From: Candidatus Arcticimaribacter sp. UBA7428
GTDB lineage: Bacteria; Bacteroidota; Bacteroidia; Flavobacteriales; Flavobacteriaceae
Length of the DNA: 32,314 nucleotides
Direction of reading: 5' to 3'
Assembly: GCA_002477625.1 (NCBI GenBank)
Contig: DLQQ01000021.1
Coordinates: 1-32,314, forward strand
The translations under genes and the position numbers were made by a program. The first letter of the stretch is position 1, and each line of letters starts with the position of its first letter. The notes under the pieces were generated by a model. The model made no database searches. It was not told where the DNA came from and saw nothing but the letters and a program-made list of their open reading frames with translations. Positions 16,751-25,517 of the stretch are shown piece after piece.

Positions 16751-17609
16751 ATTGTTTTACCTCCCCCTCTACCTTATCGCAATCCTTCCTTTTCCATTGG
16801 TGTATTTCCTTTCTGATTGCCTTTATTTCCTTTTCTACTATATACTTCATTATCGAAAAAAAATTGTACGAATAAACTTAGAGAATTCATTTCCGTCACT
16901 TTCTCCTTCGGAACTTAAAACAATTGAACAGGAATTCTATCATCATTTTTGTGATGTACTTTTTGAAGCGATCAAGGCACTTACAATTTCTAAAAAAACC
17001 ATCCTCAAACGTTTTAAAATAACTAACCCCGAAATGTTGGAAGCCTTTTATCTCGAAAACAGGAGCATCGTGCTCTACACCGCACATATGGGCAATTGGG
17101 AATGGCTTTCATTCACGCCCCATTACACACGCTTTGCAACCTCAACCTTTTACCAGCCCTTATCGAATTCGTATATAAATAAATTGATGTATCAGATTCG
17201 AAGTCGATTTGGCACCCATTGCATTCCATCACAACAGGGGTATAAAGAGTTATTGCGGTTTAAAAATGAAGGTGTACTTTCACTCAATTGTATTATTGGT
17301 GATCAGAGTCCCAAGCACAATTCGCAACGATACACCGCTACTTTTATGAATCAAGAAACTGATTTTATGGTCGGAGGCGATCGCATTGCAGCTAAACTGA
17401 AACAGGCTGTACTTTATCCAGAAATCAGGAAACCTAAACGCGGACATTACGAATTGACGTTTAAAGTCATTGAACAAGGACCAGCACACAAAGAGAAAAA
17501 TAAATGCATCAATGCATATATTGAATTATTAGAACATAATATACGGAAGCAACCCGCGCTGTGGCTATGGAGTCATCGACGCTGGATAGACAAACACAGC
17601 TATAATTGA
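16743..17609 (+). CDS. LpxL/HtrB-family lysophospholipid acyltransferase
   Basis: Inner-membrane acyltransferase of the lipid A late-acyltransferase family, 288 aa. An N-terminal membrane anchor (YLPLYLIAILPFPLVYFLSD, residues 6-25) is followed by the HX4E catalytic motif HMGNWE (115-120), GDQSP (187-191) and the C-terminal WLWSHRRW (274-281). It probably adds a secondary acyl chain to Kdo2-lipid A or a related lipid, consistent with kdsB elsewhere in the window. The start codon lies inside the end of the 41-aa ORF. The specific acyl donor and position cannot be read from sequence. Confidence 0.93.
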   Translation: MNRLFYLPLYLIAILPFPLVYFLSDCLYFLFYYILHYRKKIVRINLENSFPSLSPSELKTIEQEFYHHFCDVLFEAIKALTISKKTILKRFKITNPEMLEAFYLENRSIVLYTAHMGNWEWLSFTPHYTRFATSTFYQPLSNSYINKLMYQIRSRFGTHCIPSQQGYKELLRFKNEGVLSLNCIIGDQSPKHNSQRYTATFMNQETDFMVGGDRIAAKLKQAVLYPEIRKPKRGHYELTFKVIEQGPAHKEKNKCINAYIELLEHNIRKQPALWLWSHRRWIDKHSYN

Positions 17610-17655
17610 TTTTATATTTTTATGTTGTATTTTAGATCAAGATTAAATTTTTACC

Positions 17656-18267
17656 ATGCAGCCAGAAAAAAAAGAACATTGGGAACAGTTATATAAGACC
17701 AAAACACCAGACCAAGTAAGTTGGACCCAAGAGAACCCCAAAACATCACTGGATTACATCAAGGCATCGAAGCTGCCAAAGAATGCTCCACTTATTGATA
17801 TAGGGGGAGGCGATAGTCTTTTGGTTGATTATTTGCTAGATGCGGGCTACAGTGAAATAACCGTATTGGACATCTCGGAACAAGCCATCAAAAGAGCGCA
17901 AAAACGCCTGGGAATTGCAGCAGATAAGGTAACATGGATCGTTTCGGATATCCTTGATTTTAAACCCAAAAGAACCTATGACCTTTGGCATGATCGGGCT
18001 ACATTTCATTTTCTAACAACAGTAACTGAAATTGAAGCCTACAAAAATACGGTCACGCAGTGGGTAGACTCCAATATGGTATTGGGTGTTTTTTCAAAAG
18101 AAGGTCCATTAAAATGCAGTGGACTTCCTATTACACAATACAATCTTGCTGAACTTACGGCTTGTTTTAGTGCTGCATTTGAAGTTGTGCACGCTCAAAC
18201 CGAAGACCACTCAACTCCGTTCAACACCCTTCAGAATTTTCAATTTGCACATTTAAAGAAAAAATAA
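17656..18267 (+). CDS. Class I SAM-dependent methyltransferase
   Basis: 203-aa methyltransferase with a Rossmann core: motif I LIDIGGGDSLLVDYLL (about 45-60), the acidic loop VLDISEQAIKRAQKRL (about 72-87), and WIVSDILDF with DLWHDRATFHFL (about 98-122). The N-terminus MQPEKKEHWEQLYKTKTPDQ followed by VSWTQ resembles the thiopurine-methyltransferase-like or UbiE-like group (WDxxY...vsW). The substrate is unknown. It is 46 bases downstream of the acyltransferase and four bases before the DUF3784 gene. Confidence 0.88.
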   Translation: MQPEKKEHWEQLYKTKTPDQVSWTQENPKTSLDYIKASKLPKNAPLIDIGGGDSLLVDYLLDAGYSEITVLDISEQAIKRAQKRLGIAADKVTWIVSDILDFKPKRTYDLWHDRATFHFLTTVTEIEAYKNTVTQWVDSNMVLGVFSKEGPLKCSGLPITQYNLAELTACFSAAFEVVHAQTEDHSTPFNTLQNFQFAHLKKK

Positions 18268-18271
18268 ACCA

Positions 18272-18673
18272 ATGGAAATGGTTCTTCTCATCAGCATACT
18301 AAGCCTAATTTTTATTGGGATTGGTACTCTAATAACCGAAAAAAATGCAGCTTACCTCCTCTCCGGATACAATACAATGAGTAAAGAAAAACAAGAGCAA
18401 GTAGACCTAAAAGAACTTTTGCGTTTTTCAAAGAAGTTTCACATCAGCTTAGGGGTTTCGCAGGCTGTTATTGGTTTTTCTCTTTACTTTTCAGGGTATG
18501 ATGAAGGATTAAATCTACTGCTATCAACCTATGCTATTGTAGCGTACATCTATTTCATTTGGAAGAGTGCTCCCTTTCATCCAGAACAACAAATGCGCTC
18601 TGTATATTTTGGAATTGGCGTATTGAGCATTTGTCTCTTGGGAATTCTTAGCTTATTTTTTTTAAAAGACTGA
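18272..18673 (+). CDS. DUF3784 membrane protein
   Basis: 133-aa integral membrane protein recognised as DUF3784. The signature is TEKNAAYLLSGYNTMSKEKQ (about 23-42) after the first helix (LLISILSLIFIGIGTLI), followed by three more hydrophobic segments (ISLGVSQAVIGFSLYFS, LLLSTYAIVAYIYFIW, FGIGVLSICLLGILSLFFL). The function of the family is unknown. Four bases separate it from the methyltransferase gene, so the two are probably co-transcribed. A weak hairpin (AACTG/CAGTT) just after the stop is not a convincing terminator. Confidence 0.85.
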   Translation: MEMVLLISILSLIFIGIGTLITEKNAAYLLSGYNTMSKEKQEQVDLKELLRFSKKFHISLGVSQAVIGFSLYFSGYDEGLNLLLSTYAIVAYIYFIWKSAPFHPEQQMRSVYFGIGVLSICLLGILSLFFLKD

Positions 18674-18760
18674 ACTGCTCGCAGTTAAAGAATTTATTTT
18701 TAGGGAGGTTTGGAATGTTTTTAAAATTTTATTTACATTGTATGCACCCAATTGTAAATC

Positions 18761-19217
18761 ATGAACATCCCAAACATCTTCCAAGCAACCGAAGTTACCC
18801 AACTAATCGATCGAATCAACAGGCTCAGTCCAAACACCAAAGCCCTTTGGCGAAATTCAGGTGGATCAGATGCTGGCACATGTCAATGTAGCCTATGAAA
18901 TGGCCTTCGAAAACCTTCATCCAAAACCCAAAGGATTTAAAAAGCTACTCCTAAAGCTATTCGTGAAAAAAGCAGTTACAGGACCCAAGCCGTACCCAAA
19001 AAATACAAGAACTGCCCCCGTGTTCATCATCAAAGGGTCTCACAATTTTGAAGTTGAGCAAAAACGTTTGATCACCTATCTAAACAAGGTTTTGTCCTTA
19101 GGTAAGGATCATTTTGAGCAATTGGAATCCCATGGATTTGGTCCACTCAGTTCGAAAGAATGGAATATTTTATTTGCCAAACACATGGAACACCACCTCC
19201 AACAATTCAGAGTCTGA
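18761..19217 (+). pseudogene. DUF1569 (DinB-like) protein gene with a frameshift
   Basis: The 5' part from ATG 18761 reads MNIPNIFQATEVTQLIDRIN up to ...SPNTKALW and then runs to a stop at 18896. The rest of the DUF1569 family sequence (QVDQMLAHVNVAYEMAFENL onward, to EHHLQQF) continues in another frame from about 18852 to 19217. The shift is at 18848-18852, in GGCGAAATT: one extra base or two missing, as family members have WGKMQVDQM here. It is not in a homopolymer, so a real mutation is at least as likely as a sequencing error. DUF1569 proteins are small DinB-fold proteins of unknown activity. A GTG at 18861 could start a shortened product. Confidence 0.8.
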
Positions 19218-19219
19218 TT

Positions 19220-19891
19220 TTAAGCTTTTACTACTGACATCATTTGCTCAAACACTTCGTCTACAGAAAATGAAGTTGTATCAATTTCGATCGCATCTTT
19301 TGCTCTTCGGAGTGGCGATATTGTTCGGGTACTGTCTTGATGATCTCGATCGACAACATTTTTCAGTATCTCTTCAAAAAGCACCTCTTCGCCTTTAGCT
19401 TGCAATTCGTCCAAACGACGTTGTGCACGGACCTTGGGGTCAGCAATTAAAAAAAATTTGTAGTCTGCATTTGTAAAAACTACCGTACCGATATCCCGAC
19501 CGTCCATTACCACGCTTCCCAATTGGGATAAAAGACGTTGCTGCTCGACCAAATGTTCTCGAACAAAGCCCAATTGCGCAATACGACTGACCCAGGAAGA
19601 AACCTCTAAGGTTCTTAGTTCGTCTCCATAAGCCTTTCCGTTAAACAACATTTGCTTTGAACCAGAAGCGGTACTCCAACTAAAAGAGGTCTCGGAAAGA
19701 GCAGCCTCTAGCGCTTCTTCCTGAATAATGTTATCTTGGATCAAATGGGTAGTCAAAGCAAAATAACTCACTGCACGATACATATATCCCGTATCTATAT
19801 AAGTGAAATCAAGTGCCTTTGCTAAACGTTTCGATAAGGTACTTTTACCCGTAGAGGCAAAACCATCTACTGCGATTACTGTCGTTTTCAT
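19220..19891 (-). CDS. cmk: Cytidylate kinase
   Basis: CMP/dCMP kinase, 223 aa, which phosphorylates CMP and dCMP with ATP. The P-loop is GFASTGKST (10-18), with DFTYIDTGYMYRAVSYFAL (29-47) for CMP binding, SVVMDGRDIGTVVF (about 126-139) and the lid/base-recognition stretch DRDHQDSTRTISPLRRAKDA (about 183-202). It is the last gene of the leftward lon, NRDE, cmk group, 33 bases after the NRDE gene, and two bases from the convergent DUF1569 stop. Confidence 0.96.
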   Translation of the reverse strand: MKTTVIAVDGFASTGKSTLSKRLAKALDFTYIDTGYMYRAVSYFALTTHLIQDNIIQEEALEAALSETSFSWSTASGSKQMLFNGKAYGDELRTLEVSSWVSRIAQLGFVREHLVEQQRLLSQLGSVVMDGRDIGTVVFTNADYKFFLIADPKVRAQRRLDELQAKGEEVLFEEILKNVVDRDHQDSTRTISPLRRAKDAIEIDTTSFSVDEVFEQMMSVVKA

Positions 19892-19924
19892 ACGTCAAAG
19901 ATAAGAAAGAGATTGTTCTAGCAC

Positions 19925-20647
19925 CTACTCGATTTGCACTGACTTTCCAAACACAACAGAAGCATCCTTGCGTTTGTATTGAAAATCAAAAATATTCGTG
20001 CTGCCGCAAATGGATGAAACGCTCAAAGTTTCAACAGGAATATCATCCGGAACTCGATCTCCGTAGATAGCGACTAAAGCAGACCGCTCAAAGGGAAATT
20101 CAGAAAGCTGAAAATCCATAACCTCAGCTTGGGTAGGTTCTTTCGACTGCGTCCAGTTTTCTAGCAACCAATAACGTTTCTTTTGCCAAGTAGCTGGATA
20201 TAGGGTAGCCGATGACCAAAGGTGTAATGCCGAAGTAGAGCAGGTTTTTTCATGTACTATGTTTCCATCCCAACGAAGTTCAAGCAGCACCCCTTGATCG
20301 AAGATGATGAAAGTAAAAGGTTCCATGCCTTCAAACGCAAACGCATTGATGAAGTCACGATGACCAGCGTATTCAAAAAACTGAAGTGCCATTTTACCCC
20401 TGCTCAGTCGACAGGACCCTTGGGGTAAATGAGGCTCAAAAGCTCCATTGAGCACACATACAAATTGATTGCTGTTCGAAAACACAAACCAACTCCCTTT
20501 GGCTTGGGTGTCTTGCGGAAAAAAGAGGGTCTTCTCCCCGACCGCTATCGAATGCAATGCAGTAGCTGCTCGTTTGGGGCTCTCATCTCGATTCGAAGTG
20601 AAGATAAAGCGCTCGTCCGCTAAAGGAATAAAACTAACTGTACACAT
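19925..20647 (-). CDS. NRDE family (TANGO2-like) protein
   Basis: 240-aa protein of the NRDE/TANGO2 family. The N-terminus MCTVSF with Cys2, and the name-giving NRDE motif at residues 19-22 (FTSNRDESPKR), are intact. The fold is related to Ntn-hydrolases and Cys2 could be a nucleophile after Met removal; the physiological substrate is not known for bacteria, although TANGO2 homologues have been linked to haem handling. It begins six bases after the lon stop codon, so it is probably expressed with the protease. Confidence 0.88.
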   Translation of the reverse strand: MCTVSFIPLADERFIFTSNRDESPKRAATALHSIAVGEKTLFFPQDTQAKGSWFVFSNSNQFVCVLNGAFEPHLPQGSCRLSRGKMALQFFEYAGHRDFINAFAFEGMEPFTFIIFDQGVLLELRWDGNIVHEKTCSTSALHLWSSATLYPATWQKKRYWLLENWTQSKEPTQAEVMDFQLSEFPFERSALVAIYGDRVPDDIPVETLSVSSICGSTNIFDFQYKRKDASVVFGKSVQIE

Positions 20648-20653
20648 ACAAGC

Positions 20654-23104
20654 TTATAACTTTTTTGTGTTTTTTACCTTTTGATTGGTCAAGGCCAAAG
20701 CAAGTACTTCTCCCATCTCTTTTACAAAGTGAAAGGTGAGTCCTTTGAGGTAGGAATCCTTAATTTCCTCAATGTCTTTTCTGTTACTCTCACACAAAAT
20801 AATTTCTTTGATCTTAGAACGTTTTGCTGCTAAGATTTTTTCTTTAATTCCACCAACGGGCAATACCTTCCCACGGAGTGTGATTTCTCCCGTCATCGAA
20901 AGATTCTTCTTGACTCGTTTCTGCGTTAAAAGAGATACCAAGGATGTAAGGATGGTTATTCCCGCACTGGGGCCGTCTTTGGGGGTAGCTCCTTCTGGAA
21001 CATGAATATGGATGTTGTATTTATCAAACTTAAAATCTGCTAAACCAAGCTGAAGTGCATTTGCTTTGATATACTCCATGGCGATGGTAAAAGATTCTTT
21101 CATTATTTTTCCGAGGTTTCCGGTAATGTTGAGCGAACCCTTTCCTGGAGATATAGCCGATTCGATGAAAAGGATGTCGCCTCCAACTGAGGTCCAAGCC
21201 AAACCGATGACCACTCCTGCAACTTCGTTTGTTTCGTATAAATCCCGTGAAACTTTTTCGGGGCCCAAAATTTCTGTCAAATCGTATAAGGCTGGTTTTA
21301 CTGCATAGGTTTCTTCCATTGCAATGGATTTGGCGGCATAACGTGTAACCTTCGCAATTTGTTTATCCAAGCCTCGAACTCCCGATTCGCGGGTATAGCC
21401 CTCAACAATGCGTTCCAATACAGGATTAGCCAGTCGAATTGATTTCTTGTCGAGTCCGTGATCTTTCAATTGTTTGGGTAACAAGTGCTGTTTCCCAATC
21501 ACTACTTTTTCTTCGATGGTATACCCACTCACATTAATGATTTCCATACGATCGCGCAAAGCTGGGTGAATGCCCCCCAAATTATTGGCGGTAGCAATAA
21601 ACATAACCTTGGACAGATCATACCCTAATTCTAAGAAGTTATCGTAAAAGGCATTGTTTTGTTCCGGATCCAATACCTCGAGTAAGGCAGAAGAAGGGTC
21701 ACCTTGCGAACCACTACTCAGCTTATCAATCTCGTCGAGAACAAAGACAGGATTTGAAGTACCAGCTTTTTTCAAGCTTTGGATGATACGTCCCGGTAAG
21801 GCACCAATATAGGTTTTTCGATGTCCGCGGATCTCCGCTTCGTCTCGCATGCCACCTAGTGAAATTCGAACGTAAGAACGGCCCAATGCTTCGGCTATGG
21901 ATTTCCCTAAAGAAGTTTTTCCCACCCCAGGAGGTCCGTACAGACAAAGAATAGGAGACTTCATGTCATTTCTCAACTTCAAAACAGCCAAGTACTCAAT
22001 GATGCGTTTCTTTACTTCTTCAAGACCAAAATGATCTCGGTTCAGCACCTTTTCAGCTCTTTTCAGGTCGAATTTATCTTTTGAAAAATGATCCCATGGC
22101 AGGTCCAAAAAAAGATCAAGGTAGTTTCGTTGTACAGAATATTCTGCAACCTGAGGATTCATACGCTGCATTTTCAGCAGTTCTTTTTCGAAATGGGCTT
22201 CTACTTCCTTGGTCCAAACCTTTGCCTTGGCTCGGGCTTTCATTTCATCTATCTCTTCCTCATACGAGATGCCACCCAATTCTTCTTGAATGGTTTTCAT
22301 TTGCTGTTGCAAAAAATACTCTTTTTGCTGTTGATCAAGATCGTGACGTACTCGGGATTGAATGTCGTTTTTTAATTCCAATTTTTGATACTCCACATTC
22401 ATACACTTCAAACACAATAAGGCGCGTTCTTTAATGTTTTTGAGAGAAAGTATATCTTGTTTCTCCTTTACTGAAAGGTTCATATTCGAAGAAACGAAAT
22501 TGATTAAAAAGGAATAACTGTGTATGTTTTTAATCGCAAAAGATGCCTCGGTAGGCAGGTTTGGATTCTCTTGTATGATTTGTAGAGACAATTCTTTTAT
22601 TGATTCTGCTACGGCCTTAAATTCTGAATCATCCTTAGCTGCCGCTTCATCCACTACGGTTCTTGTAGTAGCCTTTAAATAGGGTTCTTCTGCAGTGATC
22701 TGATCGATCTCAAAACGTTTTTTACCCTGGATGATGATGGTCGTGTTCCCATCGGGCATTTTTAGAACACGTAAAATCTGAGCTACAGTACCCAGGCTGT
22801 AAATATCATTTGCTTCTGGGTTCTCTATCGTTTGATCCTTTTGTGCTACCACACCGATGACCTTAGACCCCTTGTTGGCATCCTTGATTAGTTGAATGGA
22901 TTTGTCTCTTCCAACAGTAATTGGAATAACAACCCCGGGAAATAATACGGTGTTGCGTAAGGGCAGTAAAGAAACCTCAGCTGGAAGGTCTTCTTTTTCA
23001 AGAGCCTCTTCGTCTTCTGAGGTCAGTAGGGGAATTAATTCTGCCTCAGACTCTAGGTCTTGAAGTGACAGATTGTCTAAGTTTGAAAAGATTGGTTTGG
23101 CCAT
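20654..23104 (-). CDS. lon: ATP-dependent protease Lon
   Basis: Cytoplasmic AAA+ serine protease (endopeptidase La), 816 aa. The N-terminal substrate domain covers about 40-250 ([20 protein letters not shown]), then a coiled coil ([16 protein letters not shown]). In the ATPase, Walker A is GPPGVGKTS (390-398) and Walker B VFVLDEID (453-460). The protease domain has Ser713 in PKDGPSAG and Lys756 in GGIKEK, spaced 43 residues as in E. coli Lon. The first 40 residues are an acidic extension common in this phylum. A sigma-54-like site with a palindrome lies about 95 bases upstream. Confidence 0.98.
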   Translation of the reverse strand: MAKPIFSNLDNLSLQDLESEAELIPLLTSEDEEALEKEDLPAEVSLLPLRNTVLFPGVVIPITVGRDKSIQLIKDANKGSKVIGVVAQKDQTIENPEANDIYSLGTVAQILRVLKMPDGNTTIIIQGKKRFEIDQITAEEPYLKATTRTVVDEAAAKDDSEFKAVAESIKELSLQIIQENPNLPTEASFAIKNIHSYSFLINFVSSNMNLSVKEKQDILSLKNIKERALLCLKCMNVEYQKLELKNDIQSRVRHDLDQQQKEYFLQQQMKTIQEELGGISYEEEIDEMKARAKAKVWTKEVEAHFEKELLKMQRMNPQVAEYSVQRNYLDLFLDLPWDHFSKDKFDLKRAEKVLNRDHFGLEEVKKRIIEYLAVLKLRNDMKSPILCLYGPPGVGKTSLGKSIAEALGRSYVRISLGGMRDEAEIRGHRKTYIGALPGRIIQSLKKAGTSNPVFVLDEIDKLSSGSQGDPSSALLEVLDPEQNNAFYDNFLELGYDLSKVMFIATANNLGGIHPALRDRMEIINVSGYTIEEKVVIGKQHLLPKQLKDHGLDKKSIRLANPVLERIVEGYTRESGVRGLDKQIAKVTRYAAKSIAMEETYAVKPALYDLTEILGPEKVSRDLYETNEVAGVVIGLAWTSVGGDILFIESAISPGKGSLNITGNLGKIMKESFTIAMEYIKANALQLGLADFKFDKYNIHIHVPEGATPKDGPSAGITILTSLVSLLTQKRVKKNLSMTGEITLRGKVLPVGGIKEKILAAKRSKIKEIILCESNRKDIEEIKDSYLKGLTFHFVKEMGEVLALALTNQKVKNTKKL

Positions 23105-23196
23105 AATATGTTTTTACGTCATTGTGTCATTTGATCAGGAATTCAACCGCTATAAAAGCAGGAATTGGGGGTACTCCTTTTGAACAGCACTACCAG

Positions 23197-23216
23197 TCCA
23201 AGAGTTGTGCCAACTC
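23197..23216 (-). promoter_or_regulatory. Sigma-54-like element and palindrome upstream of lon
   Basis: Minus strand TTGGCACAACTCTTGGA (23213-23197) matches the -24/-12 sigma-54 pattern TTGGCAC-N5-TTGC except that the final C is G. The same bases form a palindrome, GAGTTG-N3-CAACTC (23202-23216). Either a variant sigma-54 promoter or a repressor site is possible, about 95 bases before the lon start. Confidence 0.3.
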
Positions 23217-23289
23217 ATTAAAAAATAAAATTTGCACAAAAGTGTAACATTTTCAAAAAAACACATCTTATATAAAGAAATGCTCCTCA

Positions 23290-23514
23290 TTGAAATTGAA
23301 CGATAAAACAGTTGACGAACTATTAGATTTGTGAAGACACCAGCATGCGCAAGCACAAATGGAAGTGTATGAACGCTATCATCAAGCTATGCTTGTAACT
23401 GCCTTGAAGATTGTTCACAATACAATGGATGCTGAGGACATTATGCAAGAGAGTTTTTTAATCGCTTTCAACCGGATTGATCAATACAAAGGGAAGAATA
23501 ATTTCGGGGGCTGG
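23290..23514 (+). pseudogene. ECF sigma-70 factor, N-terminal remnant (region 2) with a nonsense codon
   Basis: Reading 23290 onward gives a typical flavobacterial ECF sigma start: LNDKTVDELLDL, a stop (TGA 23332-23334) where Cys is usual, RHQHAQAQMEVYERYHQAM, then ALKIVHNTMDAEDIMQESF and LIAFNRIDQYKG, ending at FGGW (23503-23514). Region 2, including the core-binding DAEDIMQESF signature, is present. Normal proteins continue WLKRI through region 4 for another 100 residues or so; here homology ends at the Trp codon and the frame stops at 23532. No ATG exists at the expected start, only TTG. With two lesions and no region 4 it cannot work as a sigma factor. Confidence 0.8.
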
Positions 23515-23830
23515 AAAAATCATAGTCGGTGAAGCAGCTGAGGCTGTAGAAGCCGTATTGTCGGGCTCAGGTCGTATTGAGTTAAACGGAAGCAGTGCTA
23601 AGCTCGAAGCAAACCTATCGGGTTCTGGTTCGATCAGAGCAAAAGAACTAAAAGCAGAAAATGGTGAATTTTCTGTCAGTGGATCCGGTCGCATAGAAGC
23701 GAATATCTCCGATGAATTGGAAGCTCGCATTTCTGGTTCTGGAAGCGTACGCTCCCTCGGTACATCTTCTACGCGGGTTTATTCCAAAGTAAACGGTTCT
23801 GGCTCTGTAAAAGAAATAAAAAGCTACTAA
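23504..23830 (+). pseudogene. Head-GIN (DUF2807) protein, C-terminal remnant
   Basis: From SGAGKIIVGEAAEAVEAVLS to the stop at 23830 the sequence is the C-terminal part of a DUF2807 protein, a repetitive right-handed beta-structure with recurring SGSG turns (SGSGRIEL, SGSGSIRA, SGSGRIEA, SGSGSVRS, NGSGSVKE). Full proteins are about twice as long and carry a signal peptide; here the N-terminal half, signal and start codon are missing. The upstream TTG at 23477 only reads through sigma-factor DNA in another frame. The last bases overlap the convergent MFS transporter stop by four. Confidence 0.82.
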
Positions 23831-25152
23831 GCCTTATTTTCTCGGGGAACACGTAACAGCATCAGCGCACCGATAACAAAGAATACAAAGAAAAATAAAA
23901 TTGAGGTGCGCATGCTTCCTGTTATCTGATCCAATACACCAAACAAAAGCATCCCGATAACAATAGCGATCTTCTCGGTTACACCGTAAAAGCTGAAATA
24001 GGAAGCTGTATCGTCGGTTTCAGGAAGGAATTTGGAATAGGTCGAGCGGGATAGGGATTGTAAGCCCCCCATAACCAAGCCCACAAAGCCTGCGATAAGA
24101 TAAAATTCTTCTGGCGTGTTGATGAAATAGGCATATACACAAATTAATCCCCAGATGATGTTGATTACAAATAAGGTTTTTAGATTTCCAAAACGCTCCG
24201 AACAGCGAGCTGTAAGTATTGCCCCCAGAATGGCTACAAGTTGAATGAGGAGGATACTCGTGATGAGCCCTACTGTTTTATCAGAGTCGGAACCCCAGGC
24301 AATTTCTTCTTCTCCAAAATAAGCCGCAACCAGCATTACCGTTTGTAGGGAGGTACTGTAAATAAAAAAGGCAACTAAATACCGCTTCAGGCGGAGGTTT
24401 TCTCCTAGATCATTCCAAACCTTGCGAAGCTCCCTAAAGCCATTCCATATGATATCCTGGGTCACCTTTTGATCTGAAGTACCCACGGGTAAATAATAGA
24501 ACGAATACATACTGAATAAAGCCCACCAAATACCGACAGAAACAAAGGAATACTTCATAGCAAGCAAGGCCGCTTCTCTTTCGGAGCCTCCTATACCATA
24601 CATATCAGGCATCATCACCATAGAAAGGTTAAATAACAGCAGCAAAACACTGCCAATATAGCCCATAGAATAGCCTCGTGCTGAGGCTCGATCTTGTTGT
24701 TCTTCAAAAGCGATATCCGGTAAATAAGAATTGTAAAAAACCAAACTGGACCATAAACCAATCATGGCAAGGAAGTAAAAAAACAAGCCCAGATAAATTG
24801 TTTCCAGATCAAACCAATACAATCCCACACAAGAAAGGGAACCCATGAGAACGAAAAATTTCATGAATTTTTTCTTGTTCCCGATGTAATCAGCAATTCC
24901 AGAAAGTATGGGTGAAGTGATCGCAACAACGATAAAAGCCAAAGCCGTGACAAAACTAATCATGGCTGTATTTTTAACCGCGTAACCAAAAAAATCAATC
25001 TGGTTGTTTTCGGAAAAAATCATCCCGTAATAGATCGGGAAAACAGCAGAAGAAATGACTAGTGGATAGACCGAATTTGCCCAGTCGTAAAAAGCCCAAG
25101 CATTGATTAATTTTTTACTCCCTTTCGCTAATGCAACTTTTGGTTGGATCAT
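23827..25152 (-). CDS. MFS transporter, UMF1 (Atg22-like) family
   Basis: Integral inner-membrane protein of 441 aa with about 12 helices. The N-terminus KKLINAWAFYDWANSVYPLV followed by SSAVFPIYY is the hallmark of the UMF1/Atg22-like branch. An MFS loop reads GIADYIGNKKKFM (about 86-98), and later segments GFVGLVMGGLQSLSRSTYSK and LLFGVLDQITGSMRTSILFF are typical. Yeast Atg22 exports vacuolar amino acids; the bacterial substrate is unknown. An inverted repeat AGCGCA-GT-TGCGCT sits 33-46 bases upstream of the start (25185-25198) and could be an operator or leader hairpin. Confidence 0.92.
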   Translation of the reverse strand: MIQPKVALAKGSKKLINAWAFYDWANSVYPLVISSAVFPIYYGMIFSENNQIDFFGYAVKNTAMISFVTALAFIVVAITSPILSGIADYIGNKKKFMKFFVLMGSLSCVGLYWFDLETIYLGLFFYFLAMIGLWSSLVFYNSYLPDIAFEEQQDRASARGYSMGYIGSVLLLLFNLSMVMMPDMYGIGGSEREAALLAMKYSFVSVGIWWALFSMYSFYYLPVGTSDQKVTQDIIWNGFRELRKVWNDLGENLRLKRYLVAFFIYSTSLQTVMLVAAYFGEEEIAWGSDSDKTVGLITSILLIQLVAILGAILTARCSERFGNLKTLFVINIIWGLICVYAYFINTPEEFYLIAGFVGLVMGGLQSLSRSTYSKFLPETDDTASYFSFYGVTEKIAIVIGMLLFGVLDQITGSMRTSILFFFVFFVIGALMLLRVPRENKA

Positions 25153-25517
25153 AAAATAGTTTTGATGATCAATATAAGGTATTCAGCGCAGTTGCGCTAT
25201 GAATTGATTTTTTCTTTTGTTTTTAAAACTATTTTTTTAAGTTCGAAAAGGAGGAATCATGCAATTTTACCCAAAAATCGACTGCATAAGCAAAACTTAT
25301 AGTAATAATTAAAATTTTGTAAATCATATGTTTATTAAGCATTAATTAAATCAATAGTTTCATTTTTTATAAGACTTGTTTGATTTATAATTAAAGTTAT
25401 ACTTCAACCACAACTATGGCATTCTATTTGCATGCATTAGGAAGACTAACCAAAGAAGTATCGATCCAAAAACATAGCGTTTGAAAGATTTGTATCTTCA
25501 CTCAAAAATCATCTATC
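25153..25517 (+). other. 365-base AT-rich gap between the MFS and msrB genes
   Basis: No long gene. It holds an inverted repeat AGCGCAGTTGCGCT (25185-25198) near the MFS start, and a 17-codon ORF (25259-25312, MQFYPKIDCISKTYSNN) preceded by AAAAGGAGG at four bases' spacing. It also has a 22-codon ORF (25416-25484), and near the msrB start GATTTG within GAAAGATTTGTATC (about 25485-25495), a partial -7 box. The rest is very AT-rich. None of these can be assigned a function. Confidence 0.5.

Noticed and set aside
23150..23356. A 68-codon minus-strand ORF upstream of lon
   Set aside because: It overlaps the lon upstream region and sigma remnant, has no recognisable motif and a biased, low-complexity translation.
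23477..23505. TTG at 23477 as a real start for the DUF2807 protein
   Set aside because: Those bases encode sigma-factor residues in another frame, so the start is an accident of the deletion.
25185..25198. AGCGCAGTTGCGCT as a terminator
   Set aside because: The stem is short and the T-rich stretch begins several bases later, and no plus-strand gene ends there; an operator or leader hairpin of the MFS gene is possible but unsupported.
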